Shown: positions 8,811-16,249 of the stretch, in pieces | Position numbering within the stretch: the first letter of the stretch is position 1 | Layout of the letters: each line of letters starts with the position of its first letter | NCBI RefSeq assembly: GCF_000972385.1 | Contig: NZ_JXTE01000090.1 | Coordinates: forward strand, 1-25,818 | Source: Streptomyces sp. WM6386 | Lineage (GTDB): Bacteria; Actinomycetota; Actinomycetes; Streptomycetales; Streptomycetaceae | Direction of reading: 5' to 3' | Length of the DNA: 25,818 nt | Notes under the pieces: generated by a model | Databases searched by the model: none | What the model was told of the DNA's origin: nothing | What the model saw: only the letters and a program-made list of their open reading frames with translations | Position numbers and translations under genes: made by a program

Positions 8811-9908
8811 GTGCATGTCGTACTCGCCGGTGGGGGGACCGCCGGCCACATCGAGCCCGCGCTCGCCCTCGCGGACGCCCTGCGCAGGCAGGACCCGACC
8901 GTGGGGATCACGGCCCTCGGCACGGAGCGCGGCCTGGAGACCACGCTCGTCCCACAGCGGGGCTATGAGCTCGCGCTGATCCCGGCGGTGCCGCTGCCAC
9001 GCAAGCCCACCCCTGAGCTGATCACCGTCCCGGGCCGGCTGCGCGGCACGATCAAGGCGGCCGAGCAGATCCTGGAGCGCACCAAGGCGGACGCCGTCGT
9101 CGGCTTCGGCGGGTATGTGGCCCTGCCCGGCTATCTCGCCGCCAAGCGGCTCGGGGTGCCGATCATCATCCACGAGGCCAACGCCCGGCCCGGTCTCGCC
9201 AACAAGATCGGCTCGCGGTACGCCGCCCAGGTCGCCGTCTCCACCCCGGACAGCAAGCTCCGGGGCGCCCGCTACATCGGCATCCCGTTGCGCCGCACCA
9301 TCGCCACCCTCGACCGGGCCGCGGTCCGCCCCGAGGCCCGCGCGATGTTCGGCCTCGACCCCAACCTGCCGACCCTGCTGGTCTCCGGCGGCTCCCAGGG
9401 CGCCCGCCGCCTCAACGAGGTCGTCCAGCAGGTCGCCCCCTGGCTCCAGCAGGCCGGCATCCAGGTCCTGCACGCGGTCGGCCCGAAGAACGAACTGCCA
9501 CAGGTGCACCAGATGCCGGGGATGCCCCCGTACATCCCGGTACCGTACGTGGACCGGATGGACCTCGCGTACGCCGCGGCCGACATGATGCTCTGCCGTG
9601 CGGGCGCGATGACCGTCGCCGAACTCTCCGCCGTCGGACTGCCGGCCGCCTATGTTCCGCTGCCCATCGGCAACGGCGAACAGCGGCTCAACGCCCAGCC
9701 GGTGGTCAAGGCCGGCGGTGGTCTGCTGGTCGACGACGCGGAGCTCACCCCCGAGTGGGTCCAGCAGAACGTGCTGCCCGTGCTCGCCGACCCGCACCGG
9801 CTCTACCAGATGTCCCGCGCCGCCGCCGAGTTCGGCCGCCGGGACGCCGACGACCTGCTCGTCGGCATGGTGTACGAGGCGATCGCCGCCAACCGTGCAC
9901 ACCGCTAG
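8811..9908 (+). CDS. murG: MurG, lipid II-forming GlcNAc transferase
   Basis: Peripheral membrane GT-B glycosyltransferase (family GT28) that transfers GlcNAc from UDP-GlcNAc to lipid I, making lipid II. The product is 365 aa. The N-terminal glycine loop [13 protein letters not shown] begins near residue 7. The second-domain glycine loop [12 protein letters not shown] and the UDP-GlcNAc-binding region with [11 protein letters not shown] are intact. The start is GTG 8811, immediately giving HVVLAGGGT, so no shorter start is possible. A GGAGAG at 8793-8798 is 12 nt away, rather far, and the gap after ftsW is only 6 nt, so coupled translation is likely. ftsQ follows after 25 nt; no murC or ddl gene intervenes. 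Confidence 0.95.
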   Translation: MHVVLAGGGTAGHIEPALALADALRRQDPTVGITALGTERGLETTLVPQRGYELALIPAVPLPRKPTPELITVPGRLRGTIKAAEQILERTKADAVVGFGGYVALPGYLAAKRLGVPIIIHEANARPGLANKIGSRYAAQVAVSTPDSKLRGARYIGIPLRRTIATLDRAAVRPEARAMFGLDPNLPTLLVSGGSQGARRLNEVVQQVAPWLQQAGIQVLHAVGPKNELPQVHQMPGMPPYIPVPYVDRMDLAYAAADMMLCRAGAMTVAELSAVGLPAAYVPLPIGNGEQRLNAQPVVKAGGGLLVDDAELTPEWVQQNVLPVLADPHRLYQMSRAAAEFGRRDADDLLVGMVYEAIAANRAHR

Positions 9909-9933
9909 GCACATGTGACGAAGGGCAGGCAGC

Positions 9934-10728
9934 GTGGCCGGAACGACGACCGCCGAGCGCGGTGAACGCCAGCAGGAGTCGTCCGGCCCGCCCCCTGTCC
10001 GACGGTTGAGGGCGCCTCAGCCTCGTACGATCATCGTTCTCGCCGTCGTCCTGGTCCTGCTGGGCGCGGGCGGCGTCTGGGCCCTGTACGGCTCGCAGTG
10101 GCTGCGCGTGGAGCGGGTGTCGGTCTCCGGTACCGGTGTTCTGACGCCCGGACAGGTACGCGAGGCGGCCGCCGTGCCGGTCGGATCGCCGCTGATTTCC
10201 GTCGACACCGATGCGATTGAGGCACGGTTGCTCCGGAAATTGCCCCGAATTGACTCGGTTGATGTGGTCCGCTCCTGGCCCCATGGAATCGGCCTGAAAG
10301 TGGTTGAGCGCACTCCGGTTCTGATTGTCGAAAAGGGCGGAAAGTTTGTCGAAGTGGACGATGACGGCGTCCGTTTTGCCACGGTTTCTCTGGCCCCGAA
10401 AGACGTTCCCGCACTGGAATTGACGGTCTCCGAGTCGGGCTCCGGCGCCGCGAGCCTGCGCCGCTTCGGCGAGGACCGGCTCGTGCGCGAAGCCGTCCGG
10501 GTCGCCGGTGACATTCCGGCCGCCGTCGCGAAGAGCGCCCGGACCGTCAAGGTGCGTTCGTACGACGACATCTCACTGGAGTTGGGCGACGGCAGGACCA
10601 TCGCGTGGGGGAGTGGCGAGAAGGGTGCCGCCAAGGCCCGTACGCTCACCGCTCTTCTGAAAGCGGCGCCCGGCGCGCGGTACTTCGACGTCTCGGTTCC
10701 CACCGCCCCTGCGTCATCAGGGAGTTGA
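9934..10728 (+). CDS. ftsQ: FtsQ/DivIB cell-division protein
   Basis: Bitopic divisome protein linking early and late division proteins through its extracytoplasmic POTRA domain. The product is 264 aa: a basic cytoplasmic tail (residues 1-35), one membrane helix around 36-57 (IIVLAVVLVLLGAGGVWAL), a POTRA domain at about 64-130 (LRVERVSVSGTGVLTPGQV onward) and a DivIB/FtsQ domain to the end. The GTG at 9934 is preceded by GAAGGGCAGG. An internal stretch (about 10201-10440) is unusually AT-rich, about 58% GC by hand count, with many A/T-ending codons (TTG, ATT, GTT, GAA, TTT). The ftsZ regulatory gap follows. Confidence 0.92.
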   Translation: MAGTTTAERGERQQESSGPPPVRRLRAPQPRTIIVLAVVLVLLGAGGVWALYGSQWLRVERVSVSGTGVLTPGQVREAAAVPVGSPLISVDTDAIEARLLRKLPRIDSVDVVRSWPHGIGLKVVERTPVLIVEKGGKFVEVDDDGVRFATVSLAPKDVPALELTVSESGSGAASLRRFGEDRLVREAVRVAGDIPAAVAKSARTVKVRSYDDISLELGDGRTIAWGSGEKGAAKARTLTALLKAAPGARYFDVSVPTAPASSGS

Positions 10729-10756
10729 CGTACATCCGCGCAGGCCAGCACCCTGG

Positions 10757-10787
10757 TTGGCTACCGCTACGGCTGATCACATAGGGT
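10757..10787 (+). promoter_or_regulatory. Candidate upstream ftsZ promoter
   Basis: TTGGCT at 10757-10762 and TAGGGT at 10782-10787, 19 nt apart, resemble streptomycete housekeeping promoter hexamers. The -10 hexamer lies inside the BldD-like palindrome at 10777-10789. S. coelicolor ftsZ is known to have several promoters in this gap; which one this matches I cannot tell. Confidence 0.4.
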
Positions 10788-10789
10788 GA
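10777..10789. promoter_or_regulatory. BldD-like operator TCAC-N5-GTGA upstream of ftsZ
   Basis: TCACATAGGGTGA has perfect TCAC/GTGA arms 5 nt apart. Compared with the BldD operator form TnACnC(A/T)GnGTnA, the only difference I see is T for the central C. It covers the -10 hexamer of the candidate upstream promoter. ftsZ is a known BldD target in streptomycetes, from memory of the family literature. Site assignment is by eye only. Confidence 0.5.
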
Positions 10790-10818
10790 AAAGAAAAACG
10801 GGAGGTTCGGCGTGTTCG

Positions 10819-10848
10819 TTGAACGTGCGCCACTTGTCGACTTAGTGT
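10819..10848 (+). promoter_or_regulatory. Candidate main ftsZ promoter
   Basis: TTGAAC at 10819-10824 and TAGTGT at 10843-10848, separated by 18 nt, is the best promoter match in the gap. Its -10 overlaps GTGTC (10845-10849), the reverse complement of the WhiA pentamer GACAC. Start of transcription would be near 10855, giving a leader of about 150 nt before ftsZ. Confidence 0.5.
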
Positions 10849-10978
10849 CCTGTTCAGAAGACTCCAGGGAACAGACACACTGGTAACCCTAAACTTCAAC
10901 GTTAGGGTTCGGGTCGGCGCTATGGACCGTCCCATTCGGCATCCGTCGCGTATCGCATCACCCGCGAGACGACGACAC
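10845..10978. promoter_or_regulatory. Three WhiA-type GACAC pentamers upstream of ftsZ
   Basis: GACAC occurs at 10874-10878 and 10974-10978 on the + strand and at 10845-10849 on the - strand. GACAC is the published core of WhiA/WhiB binding sites, and ftsZ is a known WhiA target during sporulation. Five-base motifs are common, so only their clustering around candidate promoters is suggestive. Confidence 0.35.
10885..10909. repeat. Perfect 8-bp inverted repeat in the ftsZ leader/promoter region
   Basis: AACCCTAA (10885-10892) and TTAGGGTT (10902-10909) are exact inverted copies separated by 9 nt. It is AT-rich for this genome and not followed by a T-run, so it looks more like a protein site or an RNA hairpin than a terminator. 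Its right arm contains TAGGGT, a possible third -10 hexamer. Confidence 0.6.
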
Positions 10979-11004
10979 GTAACTCGAGGCGAGAGGCCTT
11001 CGAC

Positions 11005-12201
11005 GTGGCAGCACCGCAGAACTACCTCGCAGTCATCAAAGTCATCGGTGTCGGCGGCGGTGGTGTCAATGCCATCAACCGGATGATCGAGGTCGGTCTC
11101 AAGGGCGTCGAGTTCATCGCCATCAACACCGACGCTCAGGCGCTGTTGATGAGCGACGCCGACGTCAAGCTCGACGTCGGCCGTGAACTCACCCGCGGAC
11201 TCGGCGCCGGAGCCAACCCGGCCGTCGGCCGCAAGGCGGCCGAGGACCACCGCGAGGAGATCGAGGAGGTCCTCAAGGGGGCCGACATGGTCTTCGTGAC
11301 GGCCGGCGAAGGCGGCGGCACCGGTACCGGCGGCGCACCCGTCGTGGCCAACATCGCCCGCAACCTCGGCGCCCTCACCATCGGCGTGGTCACCCGCCCC
11401 TTCACCTTCGAGGGCCGCCGTCGCGCCAACCAGGCCGAGGACGGCATCGCGGAACTCCGCGAAGAGGTCGACACCCTCATCGTCATCCCGAACGACCGGC
11501 TGCTGTCCATCTCGGACCGCCAGGTCTCGGTCCTCGACGCCTTCAAGTCGGCCGACCAGGTCCTGCTCTCCGGCGTCCAGGGCATCACCGACCTCATCAC
11601 CACGCCGGGTCTGATCAACCTCGACTTCGCCGACGTCAAGTCGGTCATGTCCGAGGCCGGTTCGGCTCTCATGGGCATCGGCTCGGCCCGCGGCGACGAC
11701 CGCGCGGTGGCCGCCGCCGAGATGGCGATCTCCTCGCCGCTCCTCGAGGCCTCCATCGACGGCGCCCGCGGCGTCCTCCTCTCCATCTCCGGTGGCTCCG
11801 ACCTCGGTCTGTTCGAGATCAACGAGGCCGCCCAGCTGGTCTCCGAGGCCGCCCACCCCGAGGCCAACATCATCTTCGGCGCGGTCATCGACGACGCCCT
11901 CGGCGACGAGGTCCGGGTCACCGTGATCGCGGCCGGCTTCGACGGCGGCCAGCCGCCGGCCCGCCGGGACACCGTCCTCGGTTCGACCTCGTCCTCGGCC
12001 CGCCGCGAGGAGCCCACTCCGGTACGGCAGACCGAGAGCCGTCCGTCCTTCGGCTCGCTCGGCAGTGTCACGCCGAAGGAGGAGCCGGAGCCCGCGCCCG
12101 AGCCGGTGGCCGACCTCCCGGTCGCCCCGCCGGTGCCGCCGTCGCGGACCTACTCGGACAGTGCGGCCGAGGAGCTGGACGTGCCGGACTTCCTGAAGTG
12201 A
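11005..12201 (+). CDS. ftsZ: FtsZ, tubulin-like cell-division GTPase
   Basis: Polymerises into the Z-ring; in Streptomyces, into ladders that divide sporulating aerial hyphae. The product is 398 aa. The GTP-binding signature GGGTGTG is at residues 103-109, and the T7 loop NLDFAD (205-210) supplies the catalytic aspartates. A variable acidic/proline linker (about 315-385) ends in the conserved C-terminal peptide DVPDFLK, which binds SepF in this group. The GTG at 11005 has GAGAGG at 10991-10996. It is preceded by the 276-nt control region and followed, with a 4-nt overlap, by pgeF. There is no ftsA neighbour, as expected for actinobacteria. The C-terminal peptide ends on the codon just before the stop, as expected for an intact gene. 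Confidence 0.98.
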   Translation: MAAPQNYLAVIKVIGVGGGGVNAINRMIEVGLKGVEFIAINTDAQALLMSDADVKLDVGRELTRGLGAGANPAVGRKAAEDHREEIEEVLKGADMVFVTAGEGGGTGTGGAPVVANIARNLGALTIGVVTRPFTFEGRRRANQAEDGIAELREEVDTLIVIPNDRLLSISDRQVSVLDAFKSADQVLLSGVQGITDLITTPGLINLDFADVKSVMSEAGSALMGIGSARGDDRAVAAAEMAISSPLLEASIDGARGVLLSISGGSDLGLFEINEAAQLVSEAAHPEANIIFGAVIDDALGDEVRVTVIAAGFDGGQPPARRDTVLGSTSSSARREEPTPVRQTESRPSFGSLGSVTPKEEPEPAPEPVADLPVAPPVPPSRTYSDSAAEELDVPDFLK

Positions 12202-12926
12202 TAGGACAGCGCGACACCGTGAGCGGCGCGCACTTCGCCTTCACCGACAGGTGGGGCGGGGTGAGCGCCGTTCCGTACGAGGAGCTCAACCTCGGCGGGG
12301 CGGTCGGCGACGACGCCGGCGCCGTACGCACGAATCGCGAACTGGCCGCCAAGTCGCTGGGGATCGACCCCGGCCGGGCGGTCTGGATGAACCAGGTGCA
12401 CGGGGCGGAGGTGGCTGTGGTCTCCGAGGTGTGGGGCGACCGTCCGGTGCCGGAGGTCGACGCCGTCGTCACCGGCGAGCGCGGCCTCGCCCTCGCCGTC
12501 CTCACCGCCGACTGCACGCCCGTTCTGCTCGCCGACCCCGTCGCCGGAGTCGTCGGCGCGGCCCACGCGGGGCGGCCCGGCATGATCGCCGGGGTCGTCC
12601 CGGCCGCCGTACGGGCCATGACCGAACTCGGCGCCGAGCCCGCCCGGATCGTCGCCCGCACCGGACCCGCCGTCTGCGGCCGGTGCTACGAGGTGCCGGA
12701 TGCGATGCGCGCCGACGTGGCCGCCGTCGAACCGGCGGCGTACGCCGAGACGAGCTGGGGCACCCCCGCGGTGGACGTGACCGCCGGAGTGCACGCGCAG
12801 CTCGAACGGCTCGGGGTGCGCGACCGGGAGCAGTCGCCGGTGTGCACGCTCGAGTCGGGCGACCACTACTCGTACCGCCGCGATCGCACCACGGGGCGAC
12901 TCGCGGGATATGTCTGGTTGGACTGA
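12198..12926 (+). CDS. pgeF: PgeF/YfiH family peptidoglycan editing factor (purine nucleoside phosphorylase-like, DUF152)
   Basis: Member of the YfiH/LACC1 family, long called multicopper polyphenol oxidoreductase. In E. coli the homologue removes wrongly incorporated L-Ser from UDP-MurNAc peptides, and other members act on purine nucleosides. The product is 242 aa. The conserved metal/catalytic segments are present in order: [21 protein letters not shown] (Cys) and [15 protein letters not shown] (His). The GTG at 12198 overlaps the ftsZ stop by 4 nt. An alternative GTG at 12219 would give [13 protein letters not shown] at the start and is where many homologues begin. Position directly after ftsZ fits a cell-wall quality-control role, but that role is inferred from family. 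Confidence 0.88.
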   Translation: MIGQRDTVSGAHFAFTDRWGGVSAVPYEELNLGGAVGDDAGAVRTNRELAAKSLGIDPGRAVWMNQVHGAEVAVVSEVWGDRPVPEVDAVVTGERGLALAVLTADCTPVLLADPVAGVVGAAHAGRPGMIAGVVPAAVRAMTELGAEPARIVARTGPAVCGRCYEVPDAMRADVAAVEPAAYAETSWGTPAVDVTAGVHAQLERLGVRDREQSPVCTLESGDHYSYRRDRTTGRLAGYVWLD

Positions 12927-12932
12927 GAGAGC

Positions 12933-13652
12933 ATGACGGACCGTAAGGGCGAACTCGCCGCAAACCTGGCGCAGGTGGAGGACCGGATCGCCGCCGCGTG
13001 CGCGGCCGCGGGCCGCAAGCGCGAGGAGGTGACCCTGATCGTGGTCACCAAGACCTACCCCGCGAGCGATGTGCGCATGCTGTCGGAACTCGGTGTGCGC
13101 GACGTCGCCGAGAACAAGGACCAGGACGCGGCACCCAAGGCCGCCGAGTGCTCGGATTTGCCGCTGACTTGGCATTTCGTGGGCCAGCTGCAGACCAACA
13201 AGGTGCGTTCTGTGGCTGGTTATGCCGATATGGTGCAGTCCGTCGACCGTGCTCGACTCGTCACGGCGCTCTCCAGGGAAGCGGAGCGGCAGGGGCGAGA
13301 ACTCGGCTGTCTGATCCAGGTCGCGCTCGACGCGAGCGAAGGCGGACGCGGGGAGCGCGGGGGTGTCGGGCCCGATGGAATCGAAGAGTTGGGCGAACTC
13401 GTGGCAGCGGCGCCGGGTCTGCGGCTGGCGGGTCTGATGACCGTCGCACCGCTCACCGGTGTTTACGCGGGACGCGAACTCGCGGCGTTCGAGCGGCTGA
13501 TGGATTTGTCGACCGACCTGCGCCGAGCCCATCCGGCTGCGAACATGGTGTCGGCAGGGATGAGTGCGGATCTCGAGCAGGCCGTGGCAGCCGGAGCGAC
13601 ACATGTGCGCGTCGGTACGGCGGTACTCGGAGTCCGCGCGAGGCTCGGGTAA
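12933..13652 (+). CDS. YggS/YlmE family pyridoxal-phosphate-binding homeostasis protein
   Basis: PLP-binding TIM-barrel protein (YggS, YlmE, human PLPBP) that controls free PLP and amino-acid balance; it has no known catalytic activity. The product is 239 aa. Lys40 in IVVTKTYP is the expected Schiff-base lysine. [10 protein letters not shown] and the C-terminal phosphate-binding [20 protein letters not shown] are intact. The ATG at 12933 comes 6 nt after the pgeF stop with a GAGAG upstream. A linker near residues 130-150 is glycine-rich. It sits between pgeF and sepF, the same arrangement as ylmE-sepF in Gram-positive bacteria. Downstream is a 130-nt gap before sepF containing only a small CCGCC-GAAA-GGCGG hairpin at 13695-13708. 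Confidence 0.92.
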   Translation: MTDRKGELAANLAQVEDRIAAACAAAGRKREEVTLIVVTKTYPASDVRMLSELGVRDVAENKDQDAAPKAAECSDLPLTWHFVGQLQTNKVRSVAGYADMVQSVDRARLVTALSREAERQGRELGCLIQVALDASEGGRGERGGVGPDGIEELGELVAAAPGLRLAGLMTVAPLTGVYAGRELAAFERLMDLSTDLRRAHPAANMVSAGMSADLEQAVAAGATHVRVGTAVLGVRARLG

Positions 13653-13782
13653 CGTCGCCAGGAAGTCGGACCACAGCAGAAAATATGGTCATTACCGCCG
13701 AAAGGCGGGTGTAACGACCACGTGGATCGCGGGCACTTGGCAGTTCGTCAGCCGATCCACCACAGAGCGGAGGACTCAGAGC

Positions 13783-14424
13783 ATGGCCGGCGCGATGCGC
13801 AAGATGGCGGTCTACCTCGGCCTCGTGGAGGACGATGGTTACGACGGCCGCGGTTTCGACCCCGATGACGACTTCGAACCCGAACTGGACCCGGAGCCCG
13901 AGCGTGACCACCGGCGGCATGAGCCGGTGCACCAGGCACACAGTGCACATCAGTCCCAAAGGGACGAAGAGGTGCGAATCGTGCAGCCGTCGGTGTCGCG
14001 CGAGCCGATCGCCCGTTCCGCTTCGCTGGCCGCTGAATCCGGACGTCCCGCGCGGATCGCGCCCGTGGCGTCCATCACACAAGAACGTCAAAGCCTGGAG
14101 AAGAACGCACCGGTGATCATGCCCAAGGTCGTGTCGGAACGAGAGCCTTACCGGATCACCACGCTCCACCCGCGGACCTACAACGAGGCCCGTACCATCG
14201 GGGAACACTTCCGTGAGGGCACCCCGGTGATCATGAATCTGACTGAGATGGATGACACAGACGCCAAGCGACTTGTCGACTTTGCGGCTGGTTTGGTGTT
14301 TGGTCTTCACGGCAGCATCGAGCGGGTGACGCAGAAGGTGTTCCTGTTGTCGCCTGCTAACGTCGATGTCACGGCGGAGGACAAGGCCCGTATCGCAGAG
14401 GGCGGGTTCTTCAATCAGAGCTGA
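13783..14424 (+). CDS. sepF: SepF, Z-ring membrane anchor
   Basis: SepF binds the FtsZ C-terminal peptide and tethers filaments to the membrane, replacing FtsA in this phylum. The product is 213 aa. A short N-terminal amphipathic stretch ([17 protein letters not shown]) would insert in the membrane. It is followed by a long acidic, charged linker (residues 20-115) and the globular SepF domain (about 120-208, starting near [15 protein letters not shown] and ending [13 protein letters not shown]). The ATG at 13783 has a strong GCGGAGGA at 13767-13774; the frame is open upstream but the extra residues have no family match. Streptomyces genomes have other SepF-like proteins; the dcw copy is the canonical one. 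Confidence 0.94.
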   Translation: MAGAMRKMAVYLGLVEDDGYDGRGFDPDDDFEPELDPEPERDHRRHEPVHQAHSAHQSQRDEEVRIVQPSVSREPIARSASLAAESGRPARIAPVASITQERQSLEKNAPVIMPKVVSEREPYRITTLHPRTYNEARTIGEHFREGTPVIMNLTEMDDTDAKRLVDFAAGLVFGLHGSIERVTQKVFLLSPANVDVTAEDKARIAEGGFFNQS

Positions 14425-14474
14425 GACAGCCGACCGGTAAGAAGTACGGAACAGGGGAGAGGGAAAGACAGGCC

Positions 14475-14765
14475 ATGGGCGTGTTCGCGCAGGTGATCTA
14501 CATCGCGCTGATGGTGTTCCTCATCGTGCTCATCTTCCGGTTGGTCATGGACTACGTCTTCCAGTTCGCCCGCTCGTGGCAACCTGGCAAGGCGATGGTG
14601 GTCGTTCTGGAGGCCACCTACACTGTCACCGATCCACCGCTGAAGCTTCTGCGGCGGTTCATCCCGCCGCTGCGTCTCGGGGGCGTGGCGCTCGACCTGT
14701 CCTTCTTCGTACTGATGATCATCGTCTACATCTTGATCTCCATCGTGGGGAATCTCGCGAGGTGA
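14475..14765 (+). CDS. sepG: YggT/YlmG family membrane protein (SepG in Streptomyces)
   Basis: Small membrane protein of 96 aa with two hydrophobic helices (about residues 4-28 and 70-94) joined by a basic loop with PPLKLLRRFIPPLRLGG, the YggT signature. In Streptomyces the homologue at this position, SepG, has been linked to SsgB membrane localisation at septa and to nucleoid compaction; that function is from memory of the family, not from the sequence. The ATG at 14475 is preceded by a purine-rich GGGGAGAGGGAAAGACAGG. It lies 50 nt after sepF and 52 nt before divIVA. Length and topology are normal. Confidence 0.9.
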   Translation: MGVFAQVIYIALMVFLIVLIFRLVMDYVFQFARSWQPGKAMVVVLEATYTVTDPPLKLLRRFIPPLRLGGVALDLSFFVLMIIVYILISIVGNLAR

Positions 14766-14817
14766 CAGTGGACGATACGGTCTTGCCGACTGCCGATGAC
14801 TACGTTGAGGTGAAGAG

Positions 14818-16056
14818 ATGCCGTTGACCCCCGAGGACGTGCGGAACAAGCAGTTCACGACCGTCCGCCTCCGAGAAGGCTATGACGAGGACGAGGTCGA
14901 TGCCTTCCTCGATGAGGTCGAAGCCGAACTGACGCGCCTGCTGCGCGAGAACGAGGACCTGCGCGCCAAACTGGCCGCGGCGACGCGTGCCGCTGCTCAG
15001 AACCAGCAGAACATGCGCAAGCCTCCGGAGGGCCCCGGCGGCCCCCAGGACCAGCAGCAGGGTATGCCCCAGCAGGGCGGAATGCCGCAGCAGGGTATGC
15101 CCCAGCAGGGCGGAATGCCGCAGCAGGGCATGCGTGGGCCCGGCGGCCCCGTGCCGGCCGGCATATCGGGCCCGCCGCAGCAGCAGATGGGCGGCCCCAT
15201 GGGCGGCCCGCCTCAGCTGCCGAGCGGTGCGCCGCAGCTGCCTGCCGGTCCCAGCGGTGGTCAGGGTGGCCAGCAGGGTCCCGGTCCGATGGGCCAGGGT
15301 CCGATGGGTCAGGGCCCGATGGGTCAGGGTCCGATGGGTCAGGGTCCGATGGGTGGCCAGCCCCCCATGCAGCAGCAGATGGGCGGCCCCATGGGCGGTC
15401 CGATGGGTGGCCCCATGGGCGGTGGCCCCATGGGCGGTCCGGGTCAGGGTCCCGGTGGCGACAGCGCCGCTCGTGTCCTCTCGCTGGCCCAGCAGACCGC
15501 CGACCAGGCGATCGCCGAGGCCCGTTCCGAGGCCAACAAGATCGTCGGCGAGGCGCGTTCGCGTGCCGAGGGTCTCGAGCGTGACGCCCGTGCCAAGGCC
15601 GACGCCCTGGAGCGGGACGCGCAGGAGAAGCACCGCGTCGCGATGGGCTCCCTGGAGTCCGCCCGCGCCACGCTGGAGCGCAAGGTCGAGGACCTGCGCG
15701 GCTTCGAGCGCGAGTACCGCACACGGCTGAAGTCCTACCTGGAGTCGCAGCTGCGTCAGCTGGAGACCCAGGCCGACGACTCGCTGGCCCCGCCGCGCAC
15801 CCCCGCGACCGCGTCGCTTCCGCCGTCCCCGGCGCCCTCCATGGCCCCGGCCGGCGCGAGCGCCCCGTCGTACGGCGGCAACCCGGGCGGCATGGGCGGA
15901 GCCCCGGCTCCGGCGGCGCCGTCCTACGGTGGCCAGCAGCAGATGTCGCCCGCGATGACCCAGCCGATGGCTCCGGTCCGGCCGCAGGGCCCCGGCCCGA
16001 TGGGCCAGGCCCCGTCGCCGATGCGCGGGTTCCTCATCGACGAGGACGACAACTGA
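14818..16056 (+). CDS. divIVA: DivIVA (Wag31-like) polar growth protein
   Basis: Coiled-coil protein that marks hyphal tips and directs apical wall growth and branching; essential in Streptomyces. The product is 412 aa. The N-terminal DivIVA membrane-binding domain and first coiled coil cover residues 1-60 ([19 protein letters not shown]). A long Pro/Gln/Gly/Met linker runs from about 65 to 217. The second coiled coil (about 220-325) is Ala/Arg/Glu-rich. A Pro/Ala tail ends with [11 protein letters not shown]. The linker is built from three tandem-repeat tracts, so its length probably varies between strains. The ATG at 14818 is preceded by GAGGTGAAGAG. The tail of streptomycete DivIVA is phosphorylated by AfsK, known from the family. 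A bidirectional-looking terminator follows. Confidence 0.96.
   Translation: MPLTPEDVRNKQFTTVRLREGYDEDEVDAFLDEVEAELTRLLRENEDLRAKLAAATRAAAQNQQNMRKPPEGPGGPQDQQQGMPQQGGMPQQGMPQQGGMPQQGMRGPGGPVPAGISGPPQQQMGGPMGGPPQLPSGAPQLPAGPSGGQGGQQGPGPMGQGPMGQGPMGQGPMGQGPMGGQPPMQQQMGGPMGGPMGGPMGGGPMGGPGQGPGGDSAARVLSLAQQTADQAIAEARSEANKIVGEARSRAEGLERDARAKADALERDAQEKHRVAMGSLESARATLERKVEDLRGFEREYRTRLKSYLESQLRQLETQADDSLAPPRTPATASLPPSPAPSMAPAGASAPSYGGNPGGMGGAPAPAAPSYGGQQQMSPAMTQPMAPVRPQGPGPMGQAPSPMRGFLIDEDDN
15061..15126 (+). repeat. Two exact 33-bp tandem repeats in divIVA
   Basis: Positions 15061-15093 and 15094-15126 are identical and in frame, each encoding [12 protein letters not shown] partial third copy (GGCATG) follows. 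Confidence 0.9.
15283..15357 (+). repeat. Five 15-bp tandem repeats in divIVA (GPMGQ)
   Basis: Five in-frame 15-nt units starting at 15283, each close to GGTCCGATGGGTCAG, encode GPMGQ; the last reads GPMGG. Differences are single synonymous bases, so recent expansion or homogenisation is likely. Confidence 0.9.
15379..15441 (+). repeat. Tandem 12-15-bp MGGP repeats in divIVA
   Basis: Units of ATGGGCGGCCCC type (12 nt, one of 15 nt) repeat five times in frame and encode MGGP/MGGGP. They lie just before the second coiled coil. Confidence 0.88.
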
Positions 16057-16091
16057 CGAGTTGTAGTACGCCTTAGGCGTCGGCAGCGTTC

Positions 16092-16134
16092 AAAGGGACG
16101 AGCCCCGGACTCCGGTCCGGGGCTCGCCCCTTTT
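16092..16134 (+). terminator. Strong stem-loop terminator after divIVA
   Basis: CGAGCCCCGGAC (16099-16110) pairs perfectly with 16115-16126 around the loop TCCG. After one A/C mismatch the stem extends through AAAGGG (16092-16097) and CCCTTT (16128-16133), followed by T at 16134. The flanking A and T runs mean it could also work on the opposite strand. Confidence 0.9.
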
Positions 16135-16201
16135 ACGCGTGTTGATCGCTGTGCCTGTGCTTGCGTCTGCGCCTGGGACTGCGCAGGCGAGGGAACCGGA
16201 A

Positions 16202-16234
16202 GGGCCCGGCTCCCCGAGTGGGGGGGCCGGGCCC
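16202..16234 (-). terminator. GC-rich hairpin downstream of ileS
   Basis: GGGCCCGGC (16202-16210) pairs with GCCGGGCCC (16226-16234), and the stem continues inward with one G-T pair and CCCC/GGGG to about 14 bp. It lies 15 nt beyond the ileS stop on the - strand. There is no clear U-run, which is common for streptomycete terminators. Confidence 0.7.
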
Positions 16235-16249
16235 TCGGCTGTCCTGCGG

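Noticed and set aside
10885..10909. TTAGGGTT as a telomere-like repeat
   Set aside because: It occurs once with its inverted copy, not in tandem; Streptomyces telomeres do not use this repeat and the locus is in the chromosome core.
13695..13708. CCGCC-GAAA-GGCGG hairpin between yggS and sepF
   Set aside because: Only 5 bp with no U-run; too short in GC-rich DNA to call a terminator or regulator, though the GNRA-type loop was noted.
15061..15441. divIVA repeat tracts as a CRISPR-like array
   Set aside because: Units are contiguous, in frame and lack spacers; they are protein-coding tandem repeats.
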